A stretch of 64,000 nt of DNA from Macrostomum hystrix (taxonomy: Eukaryota; Platyhelminthes; Macrostomidae): NCBI GenBank assembly GCA_950097015.1, contig CATNEN010000038.1:17804001-17868000 (forward strand), read 5' to 3'. The notes below the pieces were generated by a model that saw nothing but the letters and a program-made list of their open reading frames with translations, had not been told where the DNA came from and searched no databases. The position numbers were made by a program, and so were the translations under genes. Shown in pieces: positions 11,592 through 23,100 of the stretch (its first letter is position 1; each line of letters opens with the position of its first letter).

Positions 11592-12236
11592 ATGAGCAGC
11601 AACGGCAGTCGACCTCCGGCCAGGTCTTCAGCGGCATCGGCGTCGAAGAAGCCAGGTGCAGAGCTCATCCCCGGCCCTCCAGCCACTTCATCCAAGCGCC
11701 AGCGGCCGTCGAACTCCCGTGCCAGTCTAGAGTCGGCAGCAGCAGCGGCCGCCAAGAAGCCTAAGGCCGTACCAGGGCGATCCTCGATCCCCGGCCGTCC
11801 CAGCGATTCCAACTGTGCAAGCGACTCCGGTCACGAGAAGATCGTTGAGCACCCGGCCGAGTCTGCTGAGACCGCCGAGACGACCCTCCGAGACGACTCC
11901 CCGATCGAGATAGACACCGACATCGCTTCGGCTGACGGTACCGTTGGAGCCGACGGCGCGAGACCTGAATTTGCGACTCCTCCGACCTCGCCTTCAACTT
12001 CTGGCACCGGTACCGGCAATCTTGAAAGAGTAGTGAGTGGGGAAGCTGTTTCTGCCGCTCCAAGCCCACTTGGTCTAGTGCCCATCAACACCTCGGGTCT
12101 TACCTCCACATCCTTTGTCAATGATCGCTGTCTGGTCGACTACTACCCAAACGCTTTCTCTTCTCTTGCCGATGACCTTCTTGAAACTATCAAATCCGAA
12201 CTAGAGCCAAACATTGTTGTACTCGTAGTACATTAA
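11592..12236 (+). CDS. GC-rich low-complexity open frame inside the transposon
   Basis: A 214-residue frame beginning MSSNGSRPPARSS, rich in Ser, Ala and Pro in its first half. It has basic clusters (SKKPG, SSKRQR, AAKKPKA) that look like nuclear localisation signals, then an acidic stretch (SPIEIDTDIASADG) and a Thr/Ser/Pro linker. The tail (LVDYYPNAFSSLADDLLETIKSELEPN in part) looks folded. No domain is recognised. GC content is well above its surroundings, and a GC-rich tract at 11000-11420 precedes it like a promoter. It could be an accessory protein of the transposon, the first exon of a longer gene, or the 5' end of an older inserted retroelement. Real coding status is uncertain. Confidence 0.4.
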   Translation: MSSNGSRPPARSSAASASKKPGAELIPGPPATSSKRQRPSNSRASLESAAAAAAKKPKAVPGRSSIPGRPSDSNCASDSGHEKIVEHPAESAETAETTLRDDSPIEIDTDIASADGTVGADGARPEFATPPTSPSTSGTGTGNLERVVSGEAVSAAPSPLGLVPINTSGLTSTSFVNDRCLVDYYPNAFSSLADDLLETIKSELEPNIVVLVVH

Positions 12237-13986
12237 CATTGCGCGCATTGAATTGCTAATACTCTGTAGCGAATTGGCCGCACAAGCCTATCTTACAGCA
12301 TAATCGAATTCAAAACACGAAGGCACAAGGCTTGCAGTAACTATACATGTATCTGAATTGATGAAAATTTATATACCGCCGAAGGTCGACTCCACTAGAA
12401 TTTCAACGATGCTGAAGTACATGTAATAGAATGTTTATACTGTAGTTAATCGATTTTACTCATTGCGCTCCGATATACGTTTTAAAAATAATTTGGAACG
12501 AAAAAATGTAAGATAAAATTATTGAAAGTTTTTTTCGAAAAACGGTTTAGTTAAGAGCAGTTTAATTTCAGCAAGTCAAAGAGACTCAAAGAGATGGTAA
12601 GAAAAAGGCAAACAAAAACCTTTTTGCAAAAAGCATCTTTCATAGACATAAAAGTCAATGTGGTTGATAAATTTGGTTGTGGTTGATAAAAGCGAGGTGA
12701 AGACACTGACAGGTAGTACGAATCTATAAAGTCAATTCCGTTGGGCTGACAAAACGTTACTGGCACAATTTAAAAGCGGCACAAATCGGCAAGTCAAGTG
12801 AGAATAGCAAAAATTGATTAAAAGCAGCAGAACGACAGCAGAAAAAGCAAAACTTATAAGCAAGAATAATGTAAAAATGCAGTGAGCGCCAAAATGTACA
12901 CATGGAAGCCAGCGGTGCAAAATAAAGTGTGCGACCCGACAGCAAGACTTACAGTATATAAAGCAAAACTGACGATCCAAAAGATGGTAAAAAATCTTTC
13001 ACGCGTTTCTTCAGCAGGAAATGTCAGGCAAAATCGACAACTAAAAGCAGCAGATAGCAATACAAAAATAATCAGAACGAAAGTAAGGTAGGTTGGGAAA
13101 CTTATCCCAAAGGAAGAAATTAATTTCCATGAAGCTATTGAGAGAATGTCAGGTGCTTCTCAATGTGGCAGCCACCCAGGGGAATAGCCCACCCAGAACC
13201 GATAGGCTCCGGTGCTTGTGCACTTCTCTCTCTCTCTCTCTCTCTCTTAAATTGCAGCAGCTAAAATCTTTACTTCTTACTCAGTAAAGTAATCAATTAG
13301 CGTTTTACTATACTTGACTCCGTTCACTCAGCAAGGGAATCTGAATTGATGGACTTAAGATACAGTGCATGAATGCAAGGGTGGTTTGGAATCATGTTGG
13401 CCCAATGCTTTGAAATTCATCTTTAGCAAAAAAACATGTTGACACTGGTGGGCTGGTAGACGTTGTTTAGCATGAAATAGAAGTTGAGGTTGCAGTTGAA
13501 GACTAATGGTCCTTATGTGAAGTACATCACATTCATAATAAGCAGGATAAAATAAAATGCAAATGCAAACAGCTTTCCACGACAGCATCATACAGCTAGT
13601 AAGTAGTACATGTATAGTAGGAAACACAGCTGGCAAAAAAATTATTTGCACACTTAAAAATTCCTATATGTACTTACTGTAACAGTCAGACAGTTGCATA
13701 TGAGATGGTAAACAAAAAGTGGCTGGTGCAGTAGAAATATGGTTAGGCAGGGGTAAGTAAATGAACAATAATTGGAAATACAAAGCACACTAGATAGTCA
13801 GTCGTAGGATTACCGTCGCTGTCTATAAAAATGGTCATATGGTTTAGACTGTGATGGTCACTGGCACTGGCATGTGCATGGGATTTCTATCGGGATAAAA
13901 ACGAATATTCGAACTAAGCACACAAATATATAGCTAGAAATGCAGCGCTGCACTTATTCCTGTCATTGTCAAATTAGCTGACACAT
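12237..13986. other. Transposon interior without recognised gene
   Basis: This 1.75-kb stretch separates the plus-strand open frame from the 3' end of the transposase gene. It contains only short frames without recognisable domains, for example a lysine-rich one at 12882-13091. It has a (CT)n microsatellite near 13224-13248. The 3' UTR of the minus-strand transposase gene must lie just below 13986. Confidence 0.5.
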
Positions 13987-16900
13987 TTATCGAAACTGAG
14001 TCGCTCGCTCTGCCTTCTGTCGTCGCTTCTGGTGGGGCTTCTTACCAGCAGATGGTTTCCTCATAGTTTTGAACCTGCCATTGGTAGATGTGAACACTCC
14101 TTCATCCTTAATCATTCGAAAGCACTTTTGGAAAGCTGCATCTCTTTGTTTTTTTGACATTTTCTTCCAAGCATCGAGAGTGATTTGATGATGTACATAC
14201 ATACAGGACAGTCGAAACTCGCCAAAGCCGATGAGAGCTCTTTCTGCTTCTAAATGCTGCTGCCTCGATAGCTCCTCCAAGCGAAAAATCAAGTCAGGAA
14301 GGTTTCTTGGTGTCCAACTTATTTTCATCTTCAAAACGTGATTCAGCGACTCAGCATTGTTGGTCGTCCACAAGTGACGCTCGCAGACAATGCTTTCTCG
14401 CAACAGTGGTAGCACGTGTGAGGCACAGTATTTCGCAAATGCTGGGATTGCACTTCGCATTTCATGTATAAGCTGTGCCACAGCAGCATCAAAAACAGTC
14501 ACTGTATTAGAGTTGGCAAGTCCATGTGTACCGAAAATTTGTGAAATAATTTTCTTTCGTTCGTACTTATCAACACCACATGTGTCTGATAGCTGCCTTT
14601 TGGCATTGTCCTTCAAATGCTTTGTACATGCCACTGTAAACGCGTATGGAAAGGAATGCATCATTGCCTTACGCATCCCCAGCTCAGCATCCGATCCAAG
14701 AATAATCTTCTTTTGAGGTGAATGTTCCAGCATCAAAGATAAATGGCTGAAGAAGTAGTTATATGTCGTGGCATCAGAATTGCCATGTAAAAAGATTGGC
14801 CCCATAAAAATGGGGGTATCTCCTGTTGATTTGCGATACAAAGCCAAGTTCTGATACGAACTAGGGGTAACAAAAACAGAGCCCAGATTGTATGTTTTGT
14901 CGAATGACAGTACACTTGCGTTGGAACCGCAGCAGAATTCTTTAACGTCTCGCAGTTGCTTATCTGTGTACAGAACAGCGCAAGGCGGCCTTCCATGTGG
15001 GTGAATTACATGTCGTACAAATTCATTCATTTGAAGCATTTCAACGACAGCCAACCACTCGTCTGCAGGGTTTGCGAATGGCACCCTGTGCCCCGAAGCA
15101 TTTTTACGATTTGCATCTCTTAATTGTTGAAGATTACGAGGAGACTTCTCACTCTCTTCCAAATTGTCCTTCACTAACTTAGCATAAACTTCTCTAGGTG
15201 GAAGCGACTTCAGCATCTCCTTCATTTTCTGTATAGTTTCTTCTGGTGTTCGAATGAAGTGTGAATCTTCTGCACTATCGTTCCCATGCTGCTTGTGTCC
15301 TGGGAATGTACCTGCGTATTCAAAAATGGCAATTGAGTGTGCTGCACTCTCAATCCAAGTAATCCGGCGACGATAGCTCGAAGCAGATTGTGAGCCAAAT
15401 TTCAAACTTGAATAATGGTGCACAAAAGTAACAACGTCTTCCTTCAATGGCTGTGGAGATAGTGGAACATAGTAGCGTTTGTTACTGCACTGAAATTCAG
15501 TGCAGTATTTTTCTTCTTTACGATGCAATCGAGATCCAAGACGATTACTTGCACATAAATATGGAACTCTAATAGTAGGCGAATTTGATGAGACCCACGC
15601 TCCACAGTCATCCCAAAAAAGGCTTTTCTTGCCACCCAGTCGACGCTGTATATTGTCAGTGTTGTCAACCACGAAGTATACATTGTCCTTTTTTCCAGTC
15701 GGAACTGATTTTAGGGCATTCTCTATCCCGGTTGTAGTCAAAACCTCATAAACTTTTTGGCCAGACATGAATTTTCCTCCTGGTAGACTAGAATCAGTTC
15801 CATAATCAGTAAACAGGTTTGACTCGTCGGCGATGTAATCATTCTTCCTCTTTGCATTCTTTGGATCTGAGTCAGAATTGGATTGCTTCTCATCATCGGT
15901 GCTCATTGATTCGTCCGCTCTTCTTCTTGTGTCCTTGTACTTCTTTCTTTTTGACTTCTGCGAACTTGAAGTGCCATTCTCCTCCACCCCAGCATCATCG
16001 CCTGCAGCTTCATTCTCTCTCTTTGTGCCTTTCTTCTTCTTTGACTTCTGCGAACTTGAAGCGCCACTCTCCTCCACCCCAGCATCATCGCCTGCAGCTT
16101 CATTCTCTCTCTTTGTGCCTTTCTTCTTCTTTGACTTCTGCGAACTTGAAGCGCCACTCTCCTCCACCCCAGCATCATCGCCTGCAGCTTCATTCTCTCT
16201 CTTTGTGCCTTTCTTCTTCTTTGACTTCTGCGAACGCGTCTTGTCCTTGTCCCCCACTCCAGCACCATTGTCATTCGCTGCCTCTTCACTTTCCTGCGCA
16301 TTCTTCTCTTCAGCCCTCCTCGCATGCGACTCACCTTCGTCACTCCCAACTTCACCATCCTTTCGCCATCATTCCTCGAGTCGTCAACTCGTGAGTTCTC
16401 ACTATAGTCCTCTGCCCCCTCCTCATCCATCTCAACACTTGTTGGTGACTCATGTGTTGCATCGACTATTCGTATGAGTGGAATGACATGGTTCGCAACG
16501 AGTGCAGTTGCCTTGGCTGGAACGTGCGAAAAGTGAGACCACATTAATGTGATTACCGGACTGCATGGACGGCGGACACCACGACCACACACAAGGCGTG
16601 TGTATGGATGCTGGTCACAAGAAATAAGAGCATTTGGTGGATGATATGACTGAATCGCTTTACCAATGGCAGCACTCAGTGCAAAGAAGTGAATCATCTC
16701 TGCATAGGAGCCAGGAGTAACAGCACTCATCATTACATCTAGAAATGGCACTGGTGTATAGATCCGACAGTCATTTATTAGATCAGTAAAGTTTGCTGCT
16801 TCCAAATCATAGAATGATCTGTTGTCAATCAACTCTAGCCCAATTCGCAAACGAAGGTACAGATGGTGCTCCTGTGTGCCATAGAGAGCCAGGGAGGCTG

Positions 16901-18544
16901 CACGATAAAAACAGTTGCCATCCCCAGCAACAGCTGCAGGGTGGTACAAATTGAGTACACATGGCTGGAACAGCAGCAAAATCTTCTTGGCAATATCATC
17001 AGTACCAGTCTTATCGGTGCCAGCATTTCCAAAGATGACCTCTTGAAGTTGTGGTTCTACAAAGTATGTCGCCAGCAGAAGTTGTTCGCGCTCACTAGCA
17101 GACATAGCCACTGAAGTCTGTAGCCTGAAATTGTTGAAACAAAAGAAAGTAGCAACTTTTATGTTGAATTTGAGCTAGCTGACTTGCAAAATCCACTGGA
17201 AATGCTTTATACAAGTTTATCAAGATTTCTATCATGCACTATAGCAGACTGTAGCAGTTCTCAATCTGAGCTTTATGATACATTTAGAATTGCATGTAAT
17301 CTATTAAGAGAATGTAGAAAAATGATCCAGATATGAGTAATTCCTTGAATATGTCATATGACAGTGAAGTTGAAGTTTTAGTTTTCCTTTGCAACTACTT
17401 ACTGCTTACTACTATACTACTAAGTACAGTATATATTTTTTTCCCATTTTTTTATCAAAAGCCCTTAGGGTAAAACATCATCAACCAAACCATTCAAGAG
17501 AAATGAAAGTCATATTTATCTTTCATGTGATTCTTCCTAACTATTTTATTCATTTGTTATGATATTTCAAGTTCTATGATGCCTTTACTATGCCAAAATG
17601 AAAAACAGAACATCGGATTCTTTGTTCAGCTTGACAATGCATGAAAATTGTTGCTTGGTTTTGATAGAAAGTGGTCTATTACCTCTTTCAACTTAATTAA
17701 CTGCTTTGGATAAAACAATATTCTTCAAAAAGAAAAATATTAACTTTCTGCAACTTTGGGTTAGCTTCACTTTGATATGAAGCATACTGAAAGTTTAATA
17801 AAAGGTTGAATATATAAAATCATTGATTTCTTGTTTGGTTGATGACTTTTACCCCATTCTCTATTTTTATAGAATATGCTTTCCACCATTTTATATCACT
17901 GTTGATGAAGAAGCCCACTAGAGTTCAGTTCCACCATAACTAAAATTTTCCCATATCCATATCTATATCCATAACCTCTTAATTTTCCCATAGCCTATCC
18001 ATATCCATATCTTTTATGAAAAAATCCATATCTGTAACTTCTCATAGACATATCCATAGCTATGGCAGAACTCTAAAGCCCACCATTTGTAAGGTCTACT
18101 CTCTCTAGCACTACCACAAAGAACATCAATTTGATTCTAATCAAGATGCAAGTCATAGGCCTAGGGACTAGCATAAGTCATAAGGGAAGAATCTTAAGAT
18201 AGACAAAATGTATAATTTTATATACATCTGGTGGGGCACAGCACTGTGATTAGGCCACGAGGCCCCTGCAGCAATAGAATTTTGTGAATTTAATATGAAG
18301 ACCACACTACAGCATTTACTCACCTAGAGAGAGCACCCTGAATGTCATATCCTCCATCGTTGATGTGGACACACGTGGGACAAAGGAAGTCTGCATTTGA
18401 GGAATCCCACTTAGCAAACAACACTTCGCTCATTGCAAGACATGTTCGATGGCTCCAACACTGGCATCCACAACAATAGATTGTATCGTCAGCGCATTCA
18501 AGACCACACCCAGTGCAGGGGTACATAGGACTCCGAATCCTCAT
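13987..18544 (-). CDS. PHD finger-OTU-MULE transposase, frame interrupted
   Basis: Exon 1 (18544-18324) encodes a C4HC3 PHD-type zinc finger (CTGC, CCGC, SH, TC, CPTC). A TCTAG/GTGAGT donor joins the acceptor TTTCAG/G at 17124 in frame. Exon 2 then encodes an OTU-like cysteine-protease domain with GDGNCFYRAA (Asp 142, Cys 145 of the joined product) and a candidate His in ITLMWSH. A vertnin-like alternative fits the same motif. An acidic linker follows. Near 16368-16294 the frame changes; the next frame encodes three Lys/Glu-rich 30-residue repeats and then a MULE DDE domain. Its putative catalytic codons are Asp 14899-14901 (LSFDKTY), Asp 14689-14691 (ILGSDAE) and Glu 14350-14352 (NNAES), with a CTKHLKDN motif between the second and third. 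The stop is TAA at 13987. The PHD finger may read chromatin and the DDE domain should cut TIRs; these roles are inferred from the families. The frame break suggests a decayed copy. Confidence 0.8.
15940..16236 (-). repeat. In-frame 90-bp coding repeat, three copies
   Basis: Three near-identical 90-bp units encode 30 residues of the pattern QKSKKKKGTKRENEAAGDDA plus an acidic/Ser-rich tail, followed by a partial fourth. The basic block resembles a nuclear localisation signal. The unit is a multiple of three, so both overlapping frames stay open across it. Confidence 0.85.
17940..18066. repeat. Degenerate CCATATC hexamer-like repeat
   Basis: Irregular runs of CATATC/CCATAT in the intron between the PHD exon and the OTU exon of the transposase gene. 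No function is suggested. Confidence 0.55.
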
Positions 18545-18979
18545 AGCACACTGCTAGGATCTTTACCGTCTTGATTGAAATGTGGCTTGGTGATTTGATA
18601 GTCTGCACGTGGCGGTCCAAAATCGAATACTGTAAGTTTAATTTGTTAACTGCTCCTGTAAGTTAGTTTAAACAAAGTGTTGCACAAAGAACTCACGATT
18701 GATTTGAAAAAGCGTATGGTATGTAAACTGAAGCTTCTTTTAAAACGACCCGTAATAGTATACAATAAGCAAGGGTTGAAATTCTATTCTAAGCACAAAG
18801 GCAATGACGACTCGATATATGCAACTGCAACGGCATTACAAAATACAGAAAACACACACCCTAATATCGCACGTACGGTAGCTATTGATCGCACTCCCTC
18901 ACACCGATGTTGCTTCACTTTGCACGGCGGATGCTTTAATCAGCCATAGTTTGCCCTCGATCAATAATTTTGTCATTTT

Positions 18980-19166
18980 CAGGTTCCAGTTGGTCCGTTT
19001 CGGTTTGTTTCGGTCCGTTTCGGTCCGTTTCGGTTTGTTTCGGTCCGTTTCGGTCCGTTTCGGTTTGTTTCGGTCCGTTTCGGTCCGTTTCGGTCCGTTT
19101 CGGTCCGTTTCGGTCCGTTTCGGTTTGTTTCGGCCCGTTTCGTCAGTTTCGGCATTTCCACGGACC
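18980..19166 (-). repeat. Right terminal inverted repeat (10-bp unit array)
   Basis: About 15 copies of GGTCCGTTTC, with variant GGTTTGTTTC, ending in GGCATTTCCACGGACC. This is the inverted counterpart of the left end. Outer tips match almost perfectly; inner units are shuffled and differ in number, as expected of tandem repeats. Confidence 0.9.
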
Positions 19167-19177
19167 GGGAATACAAG
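19167..19177. other. Right target-site duplication of 8.75-kb transposon
   Basis: GGGAATACAAG, identical to 10404-10414. Removing the element and one copy would restore a plausible uninterrupted target site. Confidence 0.85.
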
Positions 19178-20175
19178 TCCCCAACAGACTATAGTGGGTC
19201 CATGGAACTAAGGCAGTCGATTTTTTATCTAGTTTTTTATCTCATATGTCATGGCTTGAAGAGCTTTGCTGATTTTTAGCTCATATTTGTTTTAATTTAA
19301 CTTAATTTAAGAAACATAACAGTAAAACAAACAGGCATGGTTTTGGAGCAAAATGTGTTTGTTGCGGACTAATAGCAGAGCACTCTGGCTCTTTGTTCTT
19401 TGTCTTTGTTTTTATTGTACATTTTCAGCTTTTTAGACACTGCTAATTTGATCATCTCAGTCTCAAGATTTATTTTTTTATTGGCAGTGCTTGTCCCCAG
19501 ATACCATTGTAATAAGTGTCATACTGTTAGAATAATAAATCTGAACTCAATCAAATTTTCCTAATTTAATTACAATACACACATTTGGTGCCATTTAGTG
19601 ATAGCAGTTTGTGGCATTCTATTGTGTTTACATGGGCAAATCAGCAAAAGGTAGAGATCATCAGAATTTTTGTTGTTATAGCTGGATGATGGATGTTTAC
19701 ATTTTTAGTAGAATTTTAAATAGGATATTATTTACAAAAATGTTACAATTTACAATGTTTATAATTTACAAAAAAATTGTTGTAAATGAATTCTAGTTAA
19801 TTAATGCCCCCTAAATTAAAATAACTAAGAGTAGAATAGTTAAAAATAGTTTTTTAAATTTATGATTGTTGTTATCTTGGCAGTTTTTTCACTTAATCTA
19901 CTGGATTTACAGGAAGTAGAACAGAAGTGTTAAAATCAAACATATTACATGATTAATTACTTGCTCAAAATGTATTAATCAATTAAGTACCCATTTTAAA
20001 TCAACTATTCGAATGGTTAATGAGCTATCTGGTTTGATAATTTCGTTTTGTTGTCATATTACATTTTTTGTTACTCATCATTACTTTGGGACTGGTGACT
20101 AGGCATCCAACTATTTTTTCTGACAATCTTTGTGAATGTTTTAAAACCAAACTTTTTCCAATTTATCAATAAAAT
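19178..20175. other. CCDC57 5' flank with solo MITE end
   Basis: AT-rich sequence between the transposon and CCDC57. At about 19485-19530 there is GGCAGTGCTTGTCCCC followed by AGATACCATTGTAATAAG. This matches the terminus of the 9603-10260 element but has no partner nearby, so it looks like a truncated copy. No clear promoter motif for CCDC57 is visible. Confidence 0.5.
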
Positions 20176-23100
20176 ATGACAATTAGCTCTTCGAATTCAT
20201 CTCTGTTGTCAGTGGCCGAGAAGGAGCTGGAGTGGAAGACGGCCCTCAACCAGCAGGTCGCCCTTCTAGAAGAAACCCTAGCCAATCGGGAGGCTGAGCT
20301 AAAAGACGAGCATAAAAAGTCGGCCCAATTAACAGAGGATTTCAAATACAATTTGCGCCTTGTAAGAGAAAGAGATGAAGAACTGGGTGCCATGGAACGC
20401 GAAAACATTGTGCTGAAGCAGCAGTGCCTAGCTTTGGAAGACAAACTGTCTGCTGTGAGTGTGAAACACGACGAATGTGTTCAGAAGCTGGCCGAGGAAT
20501 CGCATGCGCATTCTCGCTTAGTTGAGCACAGCAAATCTGAGCAGGACTCGCGAGAACGAGAGCTGCAATTGTTGAGACACGAGCACGAACTAGAATTATC
20601 AAGGCTGCGGGATGAGCATCAGGTGTGAAAATTGATGATTGACAAGCAGCATTTGTTGAGTCATTTATTAAAATCGTTTATTGTATGTCTTAAACGCTTC
20701 TTTATTGATATTTAACTTTAGCACACACGCACACAGATACTGTACGCAGGCATACGCTCACACAAATGTGTACATCTGCCCTGCACTTTCACTGTGCCTT
20801 AGAGATTGGCCCTCAAGCGCGTAAATTACACGACAAGCCCCCAAGCCTTCTCTCCGCGACTGCGCCCCAAATGAATGTGGCCTCGCCGCTGAATCGAGCT
20901 CAGGGAAAAGTTTCTACCTACAGATACTACTGGGTTGGTTTTACAGCATGATTATAGTGTCTGCTAGGAGCAATCTCATGGATTCAAATTATTTCCCTTG
21001 GCTGACATTTTTTGAATCTTCTATACCTTTATTAAATAGTTAAGCTGTAATAACTGTAGCTTCCTGCACAATTTTCTTTGACCCCTATCAACCGACAGGC
21101 TCTTCGTCGTCAGCTAGAGATTGAGAATATTCGCTGCAAAAAGGAGCTGGAACTGCAGAAGCGCGAACTGCTCGGCTCGCTAGACCGGCGAGTTGATGAG
21201 ATCCGGGACGACTATCAGAATCGGGCCAGGCAGATGGAGAAGTCGCTGTTAGATAGCGAATTGAAATGCGACCTATTGGATAAGGAGGCTGCCAGTCTGC
21301 GTAAAGCGCGACTGGATCTACTCAACAGACTTGAGACCTGCGAGACTGAAGCTGCTCAACTGGAGAAACGGTTAAGCGAAGCTGCTGCTAGGTGAGAATT
21401 TTCGTTTCTTTTTTTATTTCGTTGACACGTGAGCACACATACTCACAGGTGAGTGGCGGAGCGGTTCCACTGTGTGAACGTGTGTTAAGTCAGCGGAATG
21501 GGCAGAATCGATCGGCTCCTCGCTGGCTGCGGGTCTACTGACAATAAATTATGTACCAGTACCCACGGCACTTGAATAATCAGAACTATAATATCGGCCC
21601 TGAAGGACGAGGGAATCGGCCCTGAAGGACGAGGGAATCGGCCCTGAAGGACGAGGGAATCGGCCCTGAAGGACGAGGGATTCGGCCCTGATGGATGAGG
21701 GATTCGGCCCTGAAGGATGAGGGATTCGGCCCTGATGGATGAGGGATTCGGCCCTGAAGGATGAGGGATTCGGCCCTGATGGATGAGGGAAACGGCCCTC
21801 AAGGATGAGGGAATCGGCCCTGAAGGATGAGTGAATCGGATCTACAGTATAAGGTCCTGAGGAATGAAGAAATCGGCCCCTGAAGGATGAGGAAATCGGC
21901 CCTGAAGGATGAGGAAATCGGCCCCTGAAGGATGAGGAAATCGGCCCCTGAAGGATGAAAGAATCGGCCCCTGAAGAAATTTTTTCAAACTAATTTACGT
22001 ATATTTAGCCTATCAACTTTAATCACGACCTCAGATACGAAAGCGACATAGCCGTATTAGAAAACGAGAAGGAGCGTCTCCAAGAGCTCATAGCTTCCCT
22101 AGAGGCCAATCATCGATCCGCTATTAGTCGACTAGAAGAAAAATTAGCCGCCGCTCAGACTGAAGCAGCCAGGCAAGATCAAAGCAATGCCGCCACTGCG
22201 GCCAAATTAAAAGAGGAACGACAGACGGTGCGGAGGCAGACGGCTGATTTGTTGGCTAAACTGCACGAAGCTGAAGCCAGCTTTCAAAGGAAGGCTACGG
22301 ACTTTGATAGCGACCTTCGGGCCAAGGATGCCCATATTAGAGGGCTTAATGACCAGGTAAGATTTTCGTACTTTTCCTGACAACGTGTAAGTTCGTGTGC
22401 TTGCTCAGGCATAGATCTCTGAATAGAGAACTTAAGAGACAACTTCCCGCCAAACCCACATTTTCCTGGGGTAGGCTGACTTACTGTCCTAAAAATACAC
22501 TGAGCAGATCAGCAAAAAATTATAGGATTTATTCAGCTTTCTAATAATAAAAAACCTTGAAAATATGTTGCCTGATACGAAAATAATTTCTACATTCAGA
22601 GCTCAGGTGTCGCAAGCTGAACATTTAGGAAAGTCTGCATTATATCAATTTCTGTTTATAATTTTACGTTTCCTAAATCGATATCAATCAACCAATCAGA
22701 TTGAAGATCTGCAGGCGCAGTTAAGCGCTTCCAAGGCCGATGTCAGTCGACTGTTCGTTGACAAAGACGCAGAAATTGATCGGTTAAAGCGAAATAATCA
22801 GAGCATTGCTGAGGAATTAAATCATCGACGCGCCGATATTGACAAGTGAGACTTTTATTGTTAATGACAATTATTATCCCTAGCTTTGGAGTTCAATCCC
22901 ATAAAATGTCAATCCGTCCCACGCATTTAATTAAAATCCCTAAAAATGGCGATTAATTCCCTGCAATAAAATGAAATCCCTAAAATAGAGTGAAATCCCA
23001 AGGGATACATTCCATCCCAAGAATCAGATTGAAATCCCAAACAGGACATTCCATGCCAAGAATCAGTAGAGTGAAATCCCAAAGAGGACATTCCATCCTA

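Larger units (their letters stand above)
10415..19166 (-). mobile_element. Phantom-like Mutator-superfamily transposon, 8.75 kb
   Basis: Both ends carry GGTCCGTGGAAATGCCGAAAC in inverted orientation, continuing inward as long arrays of a 10-bp unit (GAAACGGACC). The element is bracketed by the direct repeat GGGAATACAAG. It contains a minus-strand gene with PHD, OTU-like and MULE transposase domains, a plus-strand GC-rich open frame (11592-12236) and a hairpin (10856-10921). Phantom is a known animal group of Mutator transposons in which some members have complex Foldback-like termini, and this element fits that description. The transposase frame is interrupted, so this copy may be inactive. 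Assignment to Phantom rather than another animal MULE clade is inference. Confidence 0.85.

Noticed and set aside
15819-16477. Plus-strand open frames of about 190-200 codons
   Set aside because: Shadows of the 90-bp coding repeat of the transposase on the other strand.
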